NCBI GenBank assembly: GCA_025454915.1 | Contig: JALONN010000006.1 | Location: 62,001-126,000 of the forward strand | DNA from: Raineya sp. | GTDB taxonomy: Bacteria; Bacteroidota; Bacteroidia; Cytophagales; Thermonemataceae | Reading direction: 5' to 3' | Length of the DNA: 64,000 nucleotides | Shown here: positions 55,566 to 64,000 of the stretch, piece after piece | How the letters are laid out: each line of letters opens with the position of its first letter | Numbering within the stretch: position 1 is the stretch's first letter | Made by a program: the position numbers and the translations under genes | The notes under the pieces: generated by a model | Told to the model about the DNA's origin: nothing | The model's database searches: none | Seen by the model: only the letters and a program-made list of their open reading frames with translations

Positions 55566-57128
55566 TTATTTTGCATAATTTACGGCTCGCATCTCTCGGA
55601 TAACAGTTACTTTAATCTGCCCTGGGTATTGCATTTCTTTTTCAATTTTTTGAGCAATTTCAAAAGAAAGCATTCCTGCTTTTTCATCTGTTACATTCTC
55701 AGCATCTACAATAACTCTAAGTTCTCTACCCGCCTGAATTGCGTAACATTTTTCTACACCATCAAATGAAACAGCCAATGCTTCTAAGTCTTTGAGACGT
55801 TTGATATAGGCTTCCATCATTTCTCTTCTTGCCCCTGGACGTGAGCCAGAAATAGCATCACAAGCCTGAACGATTGGAGAAATTAGTGATGTCATCTCTA
55901 TTTCATCGTGGTGAGCTCCTATGGCATTGCATACTTCAGGGTGTTCTTTGTATTTTTTGGCAAGTTCCATACCCAAAATTGCGTGTGGTAATTCGGGTTC
56001 ATCGGGAACCACTTTTCCAATATCGTGTAATAAACCTGCTCTTTTCGCAAGTTTTACATTTAATCCCAATTCAGCAGCTAAAATAGCACACAAGTTTGCT
56101 ACTTCTTTAGAGTGTTGTAATAGGTTTTGTCCATAAGATGAACGGAAACGCATTCTACCAACAAGTTTCACTAATTCAGGGTGTAAACCATTGATACCCA
56201 AATCAATAGCTGTACGCTCTCCAATTTCCATGATTTCCTCATCAATTTGCTTTTGCACTTTGGCAACTACTTCTTCGATTCTTGCGGGGTGAATTCTACC
56301 ATCAGCAACCAATCTATGCAACGACAAACGAGCGATTTCTCTACGAACAGGGTCAAAACCTGAAATAATAATCGCTTCAGGTGTATCATCTACAATAATT
56401 TCAACACCTGTAGCAGCTTCTAAAGCCCTGATGTTTCGTCCTTCTCTACCAATAATTTTACCTTTTATTTCATCAGATTCGATGTGGAAAATAGACACAC
56501 AATTTTCAATGGTGTGTTCTGTTCCATTTCTTTGTATAGCTTCAATCACTAGTTTTTTAGCTTTTTTAGCTGCTGTGGTTTTAGCTTCTTCCAAAATATC
56601 TTTGATATACCCTGAAGCTTGTGTTTGAGCCTCTGCTTTTAGGGCTTCAACTAGCTGATTTTTAGCTTCTTCTGCTGTCATTTCAGCAATTTTTTCCAAT
56701 TGTTTTACTTGGGAAAGGCGTAATTTTTCAGCTTCTTCTTTTTTCTTTTGTACAACTTCATTTTGTTCAATAAGCTGTTTTTCAAGAGTTTCAAGTTCAT
56801 TTTCTCTCTTTTTAACTTGTTCAAATGATTTTTTCAGTTCTTGCTCTTTCTGTTTTAGTTTGTTTTCGTTAGTAATTAGTAGATTTTTCTTTTTATTTGA
56901 GTCTTGCTCAAAATCAGCTTTCAATTCTAGATATTTTTCCTTAGCTGCTAATTCTTTTTCTTTTCTAAGAGCTTCTGCTTGTGTTTCAGCTTCTTTGATG
57001 ATTAAATCAGCTTTACGCTTAATTTCTTCTTCACGCCTTCCAAATATTTTGAGAAGCACATACCTACCAATAGCAATACCCGCCACTAACGAGACTACCG
57101 CCGTAATAATTATATAAACAGAATCCAT
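55566..57128 (-). CDS. rny: Ribonuclease Y
   Basis: N-terminal TM and long coiled coil, KH region [41 protein letters not shown] domain [17 protein letters not shown]...GLLHDIGK. Confidence 0.97.
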   Translation of the reverse strand: MDSVYIIITAVVSLVAGIAIGRYVLLKIFGRREEEIKRKADLIIKEAETQAEALRKEKELAAKEKYLELKADFEQDSNKKKNLLITNENKLKQKEQELKKSFEQVKKRENELETLEKQLIEQNEVVQKKKEEAEKLRLSQVKQLEKIAEMTAEEAKNQLVEALKAEAQTQASGYIKDILEEAKTTAAKKAKKLVIEAIQRNGTEHTIENCVSIFHIESDEIKGKIIGREGRNIRALEAATGVEIIVDDTPEAIIISGFDPVRREIARLSLHRLVADGRIHPARIEEVVAKVQKQIDEEIMEIGERTAIDLGINGLHPELVKLVGRMRFRSSYGQNLLQHSKEVANLCAILAAELGLNVKLAKRAGLLHDIGKVVPDEPELPHAILGMELAKKYKEHPEVCNAIGAHHDEIEMTSLISPIVQACDAISGSRPGARREMMEAYIKRLKDLEALAVSFDGVEKCYAIQAGRELRVIVDAENVTDEKAGMLSFEIAQKIEKEMQYPGQIKVTVIREMRAVNYAK

Positions 57129-57194
57129 TTTTAAGTGTGATTTAGGTGAATAGCCCTATTTCCCACTACAGAACATACAAAGAAGAGAGAACTT

Positions 57195-57482
57195 TTAGAG
57201 AACCGTATTAAGTAAGTTTTCTAAATCATCTATTTTTTTGAGGATGATATTTTGCAATTCATCTTTTTCTTGCTCTACACCTTGTTTTTGCATCATACAA
57301 TCAATAGCAAACATAGCCAAGAGGTCTTGGTGATTGTCTACATGATACTCTTCCCTATAATTTTTCATAGTTTGGTTAATTTCTCTGCCAACAGCTCTTA
57401 CCCTTGCTTCTTCTGAAGCAGCAACCTGCATAGGATATTCTCTATCAGCTATTTTTAACCTTATGGGAAGTGTGTAAGTCAT
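57195..57482 (-). CDS. zapA: Cell division protein ZapA
   Basis: LPIRLKIADREYPMQVAASEEARVRAVGREINQTM...DLLAMFAIDCMMQ. Confidence 0.85.
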   Translation of the reverse strand: MTYTLPIRLKIADREYPMQVAASEEARVRAVGREINQTMKNYREEYHVDNHQDLLAMFAIDCMMQKQGVEQEKDELQNIILKKIDDLENLLNTVL

Positions 57483-57487
57483 TATTA

Positions 57488-57787
57488 TTATTTACTCAAA
57501 AAAGTGATACACTTATCTATATCGGTAATATAAGCATCTATTTTTTCTCTTAATTCTGCTGCATCTTCGGCATCTGGGGCAATAGAAGCAACTATTTTAC
57601 TTATTTTATATTGATTTTCGAAATTGTTAAGTTGTACAGTTTGTTTTTTTACCAACTCTTTTAGAGAATAGTTTTCCTCAGTAGTAATCTCAAGTTCTTT
57701 TTTAAGAGCCTGATATTTCTCTACCAACTGTTGCATTCTGTTTTCCAAATGCTCTAATCTTAAAAGAATACTTTGGTTATTATTCAT
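57488..57787 (-). CDS. Small coiled-coil protein, possibly ZapB-like
   Basis: 99 aa heptad-rich; immediately upstream of zapA. Confidence 0.65.
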   Translation of the reverse strand: MNNNQSILLRLEHLENRMQQLVEKYQALKKELEITTEENYSLKELVKKQTVQLNNFENQYKISKIVASIAPDAEDAAELREKIDAYITDIDKCITFLSK

Positions 57788-57807
57788 TTTAGTTTATCTA
57801 CTAATCA

Positions 57808-57836
57808 GCAAAGTTAATATTTTTCTTTAAAAACAA
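57808..57836 (-). promoter_or_regulatory. Bacteroidota-type promoter for the coiled-coil/zapA(/rny) unit
   Basis: Reverse strand TTTG-N17-TAACTTTG, about 20 nt upstream of the first start codon. Confidence 0.55.
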
Positions 57837-57842
57837 AAATAT

Positions 57843-58511
57843 TTAGATTTTAATTTCCACCTCTTCCATTCTCATAAATTTATCTTCTTCTTCTTGTGGT
57901 TGTATTTTAATTACATGAGCCAAACACAATAATATAAGTGTTCTTGACGCTGTTTTCTCTGCTATATTGGCTATTTCTGCAAACTTTTCAACTGTAATAC
58001 TTTCATTATCAGCAAGATATTTCATCAGAATTTGTTCTTTTTTACCATAATTGAAACGAAAATCTTTATCTTTTCTTGATTCCTTCAGAATAGACTTCAT
58101 TTCTTTACTTGCCTGAATACTTCGGTCAGCTACCCTGATATAAATTTTATCAATATCATCACCTTTTACGATTTTATGAGGAAGATGTTTGCTCTTAGGA
58201 ATATGAAATACAAGAACCTCTCTTTCAGAATCTTCTGCAATCGCTATTCTTTCTATTTCATATTCGATAGCAGGAGAACAATATTCTTTAATAGCTTTTT
58301 CCAAGATATATTCATCTTCATCAGGAAATTTTGCTCCTATAATTTGTTTATCATCACTGATACCTATCATCAAGGTACCACCTTCTGTATTAGCAAAAGC
58401 AAGAACTTCTCTGACTATTTTTTCAGGGTGTGAAGTTTTTAATTTAAACTCAAGTTGTAATCCTTCTCCTTGCCTAACTATTTTCTTGAGTGTTTGCAAG
58501 TCAGTTATCAT
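57843..58511 (-). CDS. AlbA_2/Schlafen-like ATP-binding domain protein
   Basis: GEGLQLEFKLKTSHPEKIVREVLAFANTEGGTLMIGISDDKQIIGA; C-terminal HTH-like region. Confidence 0.9.
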   Translation of the reverse strand: MITDLQTLKKIVRQGEGLQLEFKLKTSHPEKIVREVLAFANTEGGTLMIGISDDKQIIGAKFPDEDEYILEKAIKEYCSPAIEYEIERIAIAEDSEREVLVFHIPKSKHLPHKIVKGDDIDKIYIRVADRSIQASKEMKSILKESRKDKDFRFNYGKKEQILMKYLADNESITVEKFAEIANIAEKTASRTLILLCLAHVIKIQPQEEEDKFMRMEEVEIKI

Positions 58512-58524
58512 AAATTATATTCGA

Positions 58525-59547
58525 TTACAAATTAGATTCTTGATTCTCTAATTTTACTTTTCTTTCTACAAAATACGGATATATCACAAAATAGTTCACA
58601 ACTAATGCCAAAGAACCAAAAATAATAAGTAATTTAAAAAGTATGGGCATATTGGCGTAACGTGTTACAAACCCTTCTATAAAAGCAGCCATAATAAAGA
58701 AAGGTACTAGTCCAAGCATTATTTTTCCACCTTTTTCAGCACCTTTTCTAAAAGACGTTTTTCTTGTATAAGTTTTAGGGAAGAAAACACTATTTCCTGC
58801 AATAATTCCCGCCATCCCAGCTATCACAATAGACCATATTTCAATTGTACCATGTAACCAAATTACACTTGCAGACTCCCAAAGCACATTTTCTTTATAA
58901 AATAATGTCTGAAATGTACCAACCATCACACCATTTACAAATAAAATATAAGCAGTGCCTATAGAAAGGAAGAAAAAAGCCGGAATACCTAATATTTTAG
59001 CTATTCCTCCCCAAGCAAATGTAAAAAATGAAACTCTTATATTATTGTATGCGATATATACTGCCATCAAAAAAGCTCCATCTTGTTGATAAACTCCCAT
59101 TGGATTTCCTTCCTTAATATTATCCAAAGTCATATTGATATAATCATCTCCCAAAATCCCTCTGGCAAACTCATATTCTCCTGTATCATAGAGAACTGAT
59201 ATGACTCCTATTAAAGTAGATATACCAAAAACTATAAAAGATATCAACATCTCAATTCGAGACTGGGCTAAAGCAAGAGGTAAATCTTGTGCCCAGAACT
59301 TTTTGATTTGTTTCCATTGAATATTTTGTTGTTTGTAAATGGATTGATATACTCTTGCTGTTAAGGCATTGAGATATTCTGTTACTGGGCTTTTAGTATG
59401 ATGTGTTCGGGCATATGAAAGATCATCAGAAAGCTCGACAAATATATCTCCAAGTCTATCAGGATGAACCACTTCGATTTGCCTTGTCTCCTCTTCAATC
59501 TTTTCCCATTTTTGTTTATTTTTTCTTAAAAAAAGTCCTTCTTTCAT
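58525..59547 (-). CDS. Stage II sporulation protein M-like (SpoIIM) membrane protein
   Basis: RYANMPILFKLLI and NNIRVSFFTFAWGGIAKILGIPAFFFLSIGTAYILFVNGVMVGTF...LHGTIEIWSIVIAGMAG. Confidence 0.88.
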   Translation of the reverse strand: MKEGLFLRKNKQKWEKIEEETRQIEVVHPDRLGDIFVELSDDLSYARTHHTKSPVTEYLNALTARVYQSIYKQQNIQWKQIKKFWAQDLPLALAQSRIEMLISFIVFGISTLIGVISVLYDTGEYEFARGILGDDYINMTLDNIKEGNPMGVYQQDGAFLMAVYIAYNNIRVSFFTFAWGGIAKILGIPAFFFLSIGTAYILFVNGVMVGTFQTLFYKENVLWESASVIWLHGTIEIWSIVIAGMAGIIAGNSVFFPKTYTRKTSFRKGAEKGGKIMLGLVPFFIMAAFIEGFVTRYANMPILFKLLIIFGSLALVVNYFVIYPYFVERKVKLENQESNL

Positions 59548-59578
59548 AATTATATAATATTATGGATTACCTTATCTC

Positions 59579-60955
59579 TTAGAATTTCAATTTCTCTTTT
59601 CTTGTTAAAAATACAAATCGTAGAGTTAATAGAACAGCTGAAGTTGCTAGCCCTAAAGTAAGCCCTATCCATATACCTTGAACACCTAAATCTGTTTTTT
59701 TACTTAAAAAGTAACTTGCAGGAATGCCAACAGCCCAATAAGCCAGTAGGGTAATAATTGTTGGAATATTAACATCCGAAAGCCCCCTCAATATACCAAC
59801 TCCTACAGCCTGAATTCCATCTGCAAGTAAGTAGAATATAAAGATAAATAACAATGCAGTAGCTATTTGTGTTACAGCAGGGCTATTATTTTTGTACATA
59901 GAAATAACATCCTGTCCAAAAACTTGTAAAAATATAGATGCAAAAAGCATCAAAAGCCCTACCAATAATATAGAAGCTATTCCTGCTCTAATGATTCTTG
60001 TCCTGCTACCTATCCCAAAGGCACTACCTACCGAAATTGCTCCAGCAAAAGATACACCTGCTGCAACCATATAGGTAATAGTTGCAATATTCAGAATAAT
60101 TGTATGGGCTGCCAATGCCTCTACTGCAAGCCAACCTGTACTAATCGTACAAAAAACAAATACTCCTGTTTCAAAAAAGTATTGCATACCACTTGGAATA
60201 CCCAACTGTAGAATCTGTTTTGCCTGAGATCGTGTTGAATGATTTTCCAAAATGTTTGGTAAATAAGCTTGAAAAAATTTAGATTCAAGTACATAAACAA
60301 TCATTAGACAAGCCATTACTACACGTGCTATCAGTGTTGCTAAACCAGAACCATACAAGCCCATTGCAGCAAAGCCTAATTTTCCATAAATAAGTACCCA
60401 GTTGAATACAACATTTATCAGTAAGCCTACAACTGTTATCACCATTGCGGGTATTGTAACACCTAAACCGTCGCTAAAATGCTTAACAGCCAGAAAAAAA
60501 GTCATGGGTATAATGGAGAAAGCTATTACTCTCAAGTAGCTCGGAGCTAATGAATTAACTTCAGGTTTTTGTCCAAACCAATGAAAGTTATAACTGATAA
60601 AAACCAATATAAGCATCAGTATAAAGCCTAAACTCAAAGAAAGTTTAAGACCACTATATAAATATAATCCACACTCTTGTTCTCGTCCTGAACTCCGAGC
60701 TTTTGCTACCAAAGGTGAAATTGTTGCAAAAACACCTATCCCAATACATGCTACCAAAATAAATACAATGTTGGCTACTCCTGCAGCTGCAAGCGGAGCA
60801 TCTGCATCAAGTTTACCAACCATAATACTATCCACTACACCCATCAATACACTACTGATTTGTGCTACAATAATTGGAAAGCTGAGTCTAAGCATTTTAA
60901 GGATTTCTCCCCAATAAAGTTGTATGTAGAAACGAACAGATTTAGGGCTTATCAT
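59579..60955 (-). CDS. MATE family efflux transporter
   Basis: LSFPIIVAQISSVLMGVVDSIMVGKLDADAPLAAAGVANIVF; 12 TM pattern. ORF-track start 61060 lies in the upstream terminator; ATG at 60955 preferred. Confidence 0.93.
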   Translation of the reverse strand: MISPKSVRFYIQLYWGEILKMLRLSFPIIVAQISSVLMGVVDSIMVGKLDADAPLAAAGVANIVFILVACIGIGVFATISPLVAKARSSGREQECGLYLYSGLKLSLSLGFILMLILVFISYNFHWFGQKPEVNSLAPSYLRVIAFSIIPMTFFLAVKHFSDGLGVTIPAMVITVVGLLINVVFNWVLIYGKLGFAAMGLYGSGLATLIARVVMACLMIVYVLESKFFQAYLPNILENHSTRSQAKQILQLGIPSGMQYFFETGVFVFCTISTGWLAVEALAAHTIILNIATITYMVAAGVSFAGAISVGSAFGIGSRTRIIRAGIASILLVGLLMLFASIFLQVFGQDVISMYKNNSPAVTQIATALLFIFIFYLLADGIQAVGVGILRGLSDVNIPTIITLLAYWAVGIPASYFLSKKTDLGVQGIWIGLTLGLATSAVLLTLRFVFLTRKEKLKF

Positions 60956-61037
60956 GATTCTATTGATTCTCCTTTCAATTTGTATGATTGTTGGCAAAAA
61001 AACAAATAATATGTCTAAAGATTTTTCTACAAAATAA

Positions 61038-61068
61038 AAAAAGCATTGGATATAAACCAATGCTTTTT
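61038..61068 (-). terminator. rplY terminator
   Basis: AAAAAGCATTGG-ATATAAA-CCAATGCTTTTT hairpin. Confidence 0.85.
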
Positions 61069-61089
61069 ATGTGTATTAAAACAGAAGAA

Positions 61090-61689
61090 TTATTTTTTCT
61101 TAGCTCCTTTTGCTTCTTTAGCAGCTTCTTGCTCTGCTTGACGCAACGCTCTTGTAACTTCAACAGATACAATAGGGTTTGAAGGGCTGTTTAATATTCT
61201 ATATTTCTTCTCTCCTAAATCTTTAACTTTGAAAGATTTACCTACTTCTAATTCAGTTATATCTACTTCTACGAATTCAGGCATATCTTGAGGTAATGCA
61301 GAAATACTTAATTTACGAAGTTTAGCAACCATTTTACCACCTTTCTGAACACCTACAGAGTTACCTACAAATCTTACAGGTATTTCCATACGAATTTCTT
61401 TGTCATTTCTTAATAATAAGAAATCAGCATGTAATAAAATTTCACTAGTTGGGTGGAATTGAGCATCTTGAAGAATTGCATCATACTCATCCCCTTCAAT
61501 ATTTAATTTTACAAATGCTGCATCAGGCTTGTAAATCAAATCTCTGAACAAAATCATGGGTGAATAGAAGTGAATCTGGTCTTTTCCTCCGTATAAAACA
61601 CAAGGAGCATTTCCTTCTAATCTCAATTGCTTAGCCTCTGTTTTACCGAGATTTGCTCTTTTATACCCTATAATCTCTACTACTTTCAT
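61090..61689 (-). CDS. rplY: 50S ribosomal protein L25/general stress protein Ctc
   Basis: MKVVEIIGYKRANLGKTEAKQLRLEGNAPCVLYGGKDQIHFYSP...FVEVDITELEVGKSFKVKDL. ORF track starts at 61740; 61689 preferred. Confidence 0.93.
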   Translation of the reverse strand: MKVVEIIGYKRANLGKTEAKQLRLEGNAPCVLYGGKDQIHFYSPMILFRDLIYKPDAAFVKLNIEGDEYDAILQDAQFHPTSEILLHADFLLLRNDKEIRMEIPVRFVGNSVGVQKGGKMVAKLRKLSISALPQDMPEFVEVDITELEVGKSFKVKDLGEKKYRILNSPSNPIVSVEVTRALRQAEQEAAKEAKGAKKK

Positions 61690-61839
61690 AAAATATTGTT
61701 TTTTAAAGGTTTGAAAAATTTTTCTTTTTTGGGAGTGCAAAGGTCTAAAAAAAATAAGAATTATAAAAAAGTTTTCGCATAATTTTTGATAAATTGCATA
61801 GCTGTTTTATCCTATTTCATTATTCAATAGTAAAGTGTT

Positions 61840-64000
61840 ATGAAGGAAAAAGAAACTCCTTTGATGAAGCAATATAATTTGTTCAAAAAGAAATACCCTG
61901 GTGCATTATTATTATTTAGAGTTGGCGATTTTTATGAGACTTTTGGAGAAGATGCTGTAAAAGCCAGTAAAATATTAGGAATCGTTCTCACCAAACGGAA
62001 TAATGGAGGAACAGGAGAAACAGAACTGGCAGGCTTTCCACACCACGCATTAGATACTTACTTACCCAAACTTGTAAAAGCAGGTGAAAGAGTCGCTATT
62101 TGTGACCAGCTTGAAGACCCAAAATTAGCCAAAGGTTTAGTTAAAAGAGGTGTAACAGAGCTTGTTACACCTGGTGTATCATTCAATGATACTGTACTTG
62201 AAGTAAAACGTAATAATTATCTTTGTGCTATCACACCCTATAAAGATGTTTTTGGTTTGGCATTTTTAGATATTTCTACTGGCGAATTCATGGTTTCGCA
62301 AGGCTCTAAAGAATACGCTGATAAACTTCTACAAAGTTTACAACCCTCCGAAATACTATTTCCTAAACCTCAAAAATTACTTTTCAGAGAATTGTTTGGT
62401 GAAGATTTTAATACTTTTTTTGTAGATGACTGGGTTTTCCAAACAGATTTTGCTGAAAATAAGATAAAAGAACACTTCAAAACCCAAAGCACTAAAGGTT
62501 TCGGAGTTGAACATTTACCCATTGGGGTCATATCAGCAGGTGTCATTTTATATTATCTTACTGAAACTGAACATCATCAGGTAAGTCATATTTCCCAACT
62601 AACACGCCTAGAAGAAGAACGTTATGTTTGGCTGGATAAATTTACTATCAGAAATTTAGAACTTTTATTTCCACAACAAGAGAAAGGTGTTCCATTGGTA
62701 GATATTTTAGACCAAACACAAACCCCTATGGGTGGGCGTTTGCTTAGACGTTGGATAGCTCTTCCACTTAAAGAAATTAGTAAAATAGAAGAAAGGTTAG
62801 ATTTGGTAGATACTTTTGTTGCCAACACAGAACCTCTAGAAGTAATACGAGAGATTTTAGGGACAATTGGAGATTTGGAGCGTATGGTATCTAAAATTGC
62901 TTCCAAAAGGATTGGTCCCAAAGAATTAGTATTATTTAAGAAGGCTCTTGCTCAGGTAGAACCTATCAAAAAAGAGCTTGTCAATATGCTTTCAAATCTT
63001 CCTCCGAAGACACAAAGCATCCTACAGAAATTTGTTCAAAACTTACAAGACAGCCAAATTGTAGTAGATAAAATTCATATTACACTCAAAGATGATGCAC
63101 CTCTTACCTCTAATCAGGGGAAAATGATTCAGAGAGGTATTAATAAAGAGTTAGATGAATTGCATGAATTACTCAATTCTGGAAAAGAATATTTAGAGAA
63201 AATTACAGAAAGAGAAATTGAAAGAACAGGCATCAATAGCCTAAAAATACAGTTTAATAAGGTTTTTGGTTATTATTTGGAAGTTTCTAACGCCAACAAA
63301 CATAAAGTTCCAAATGACTGGACTCGCAAACAGACGCTTACCAATGCTGAAAGGTACATTACAGAAGAGTTGAAAGTTTATGAGGAAAAAATCTTAACAG
63401 CAGAAGAAAAAATCTTTGGAATTGAACAAATTCTTTTCCAAGAACTTGTCGATTTTTGTGCTACACAAATCACTATTGCTCAACAGAATGCAAAAGTTTT
63501 GGCAGGTTTGGATGTACTTGTATCTTTTGCCAAAATTAGCCATAAATTTAATTATACCAGACCAGAGATTAATGATTCTGACGTTTTAAACATCAAGGCT
63601 GGTAGACATCCCGTTATTGAACAACAACTGCCTATTGGAGAAAGTTATATTCCTAATGATGTATTCTTAGATACAGAAAGTCAGCAAATTATTATCATCA
63701 CAGGACCTAATATGGCAGGAAAATCAGCTTTGTTGCGTCAGACGGCTCTCATTGTTCTGATGGCTCAAATAGGTTGCTTCGTTCCTGCTGAAAAGGCTAA
63801 TATTGGTATCGTAGATAAGATATTTACAAGAGTTGGAGCTTCTGATAATATTGCCAAAGGAGAATCTACTTTTATGGTAGAAATGACGGAAACAGCCAGC
63901 ATTATGAATAATCTGAGTGGTAGAAGTTTGGTATTGATGGATGAAATAGGCAGAGGGACAAGCACTTATGATGGAATTTCTATTGCATGGAGCATTTTAG
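61840..64000 (+). CDS. mutS: DNA mismatch repair protein MutS, truncated by right window edge
   Basis: MKEKETPLMKQYNLFKKKYPGALLLFRVGDFYETFGEDAV; ITGPNMAGKSALLRQTALIVLMAQIG; LVLMDEIGRGTSTYDGISIAW. Not in ORF track because it is open at the edge. Confidence 0.97.
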   Translation, partial: MKEKETPLMKQYNLFKKKYPGALLLFRVGDFYETFGEDAVKASKILGIVLTKRNNGGTGETELAGFPHHALDTYLPKLVKAGERVAICDQLEDPKLAKGLVKRGVTELVTPGVSFNDTVLEVKRNNYLCAITPYKDVFGLAFLDISTGEFMVSQGSKEYADKLLQSLQPSEILFPKPQKLLFRELFGEDFNTFFVDDWVFQTDFAENKIKEHFKTQSTKGFGVEHLPIGVISAGVILYYLTETEHHQVSHISQLTRLEEERYVWLDKFTIRNLELLFPQQEKGVPLVDILDQTQTPMGGRLLRRWIALPLKEISKIEERLDLVDTFVANTEPLEVIREILGTIGDLERMVSKIASKRIGPKELVLFKKALAQVEPIKKELVNMLSNLPPKTQSILQKFVQNLQDSQIVVDKIHITLKDDAPLTSNQGKMIQRGINKELDELHELLNSGKEYLEKITEREIERTGINSLKIQFNKVFGYYLEVSNANKHKVPNDWTRKQTLTNAERYITEELKVYEEKILTAEEKIFGIEQILFQELVDFCATQITIAQQNAKVLAGLDVLVSFAKISHKFNYTRPEINDSDVLNIKAGRHPVIEQQLPIGESYIPNDVFLDTESQQIIIITGPNMAGKSALLRQTALIVLMAQIGCFVPAEKANIGIVDKIFTRVGASDNIAKGESTFMVEMTETASIMNNLSGRSLVLMDEIGRGTSTYDGISIAWSIL

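Noticed and set aside
57129-57194. Possible 6S-like or other small RNA between zapA and rny
   Set aside because: Only 66 bp and no convincing long hairpin; known zapA-ssrS linkage in other phyla is not enough to call it.
57843-58511. AlbA_2/Schlafen-like protein considered as an anti-phage defence gene
   Set aside because: Sits in a housekeeping neighbourhood with no nuclease partner, mobile element or defence genes nearby; the domain is common and not specific to defence.
1-64000. Search by eye for CRISPR arrays, tRNAs, rRNAs, transposases, integrases, phage genes
   Set aside because: No regularly spaced direct repeats, cloverleaf genes, or mobile-element proteins were recognised; small ncRNAs cannot be excluded without computation.

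Overview
This is an AT-rich chromosomal window, most likely from a member of the Bacteroidota (Cytophagales-like). The basis is a type IX secretion C-terminal sorting domain, Bacteroidota-type promoter motifs (TTTG-N17-19-TAnnTTTG) and the gene repertoire. Most of it is ordinary chromosome: aroB, nuoH, nuoF, rplU-rpmA, dapA, purM, hisIE, hisS, speA, arginase, recF, PNP, rny, zapA, rplY and a truncated mutS. A TPR histidine kinase is truncated at the left edge. Perfect or near-perfect hairpin terminators separate many transcription units. I saw no rRNA, tRNA, CRISPR array, transposase or phage genes.

The strongest candidate for an undescribed system is a ten-gene co-directional block (about 29.3-41.8 kb, minus strand). 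It contains a membrane GAF protein, a Cache/HAMP/GAF/PAS/SpoIIE phosphatase (SiaA-like), a SiaB-like kinase, a SiaC/DUF1987 protein, and a fused TerB-like/ABCG-type ATPase-permease. These are followed by an A-A-B-A-B cassette of two secreted or lipoprotein paralog families; a fourth A paralog stands alone at 5.3-6.2 kb.

Other points of interest: a histidine kinase with Gln at the expected phospho-His position; a Ser/Thr kinase-like protein with a degenerate catalytic loop; a secreted inhibitory-type serpin next to a secreted HExxH protein; and a T9SS adhesin with three copies of a Cys-containing PA14-like domain and a 9-G tract. All calls come from reading the sequence and supplied translations. 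No database search was run.
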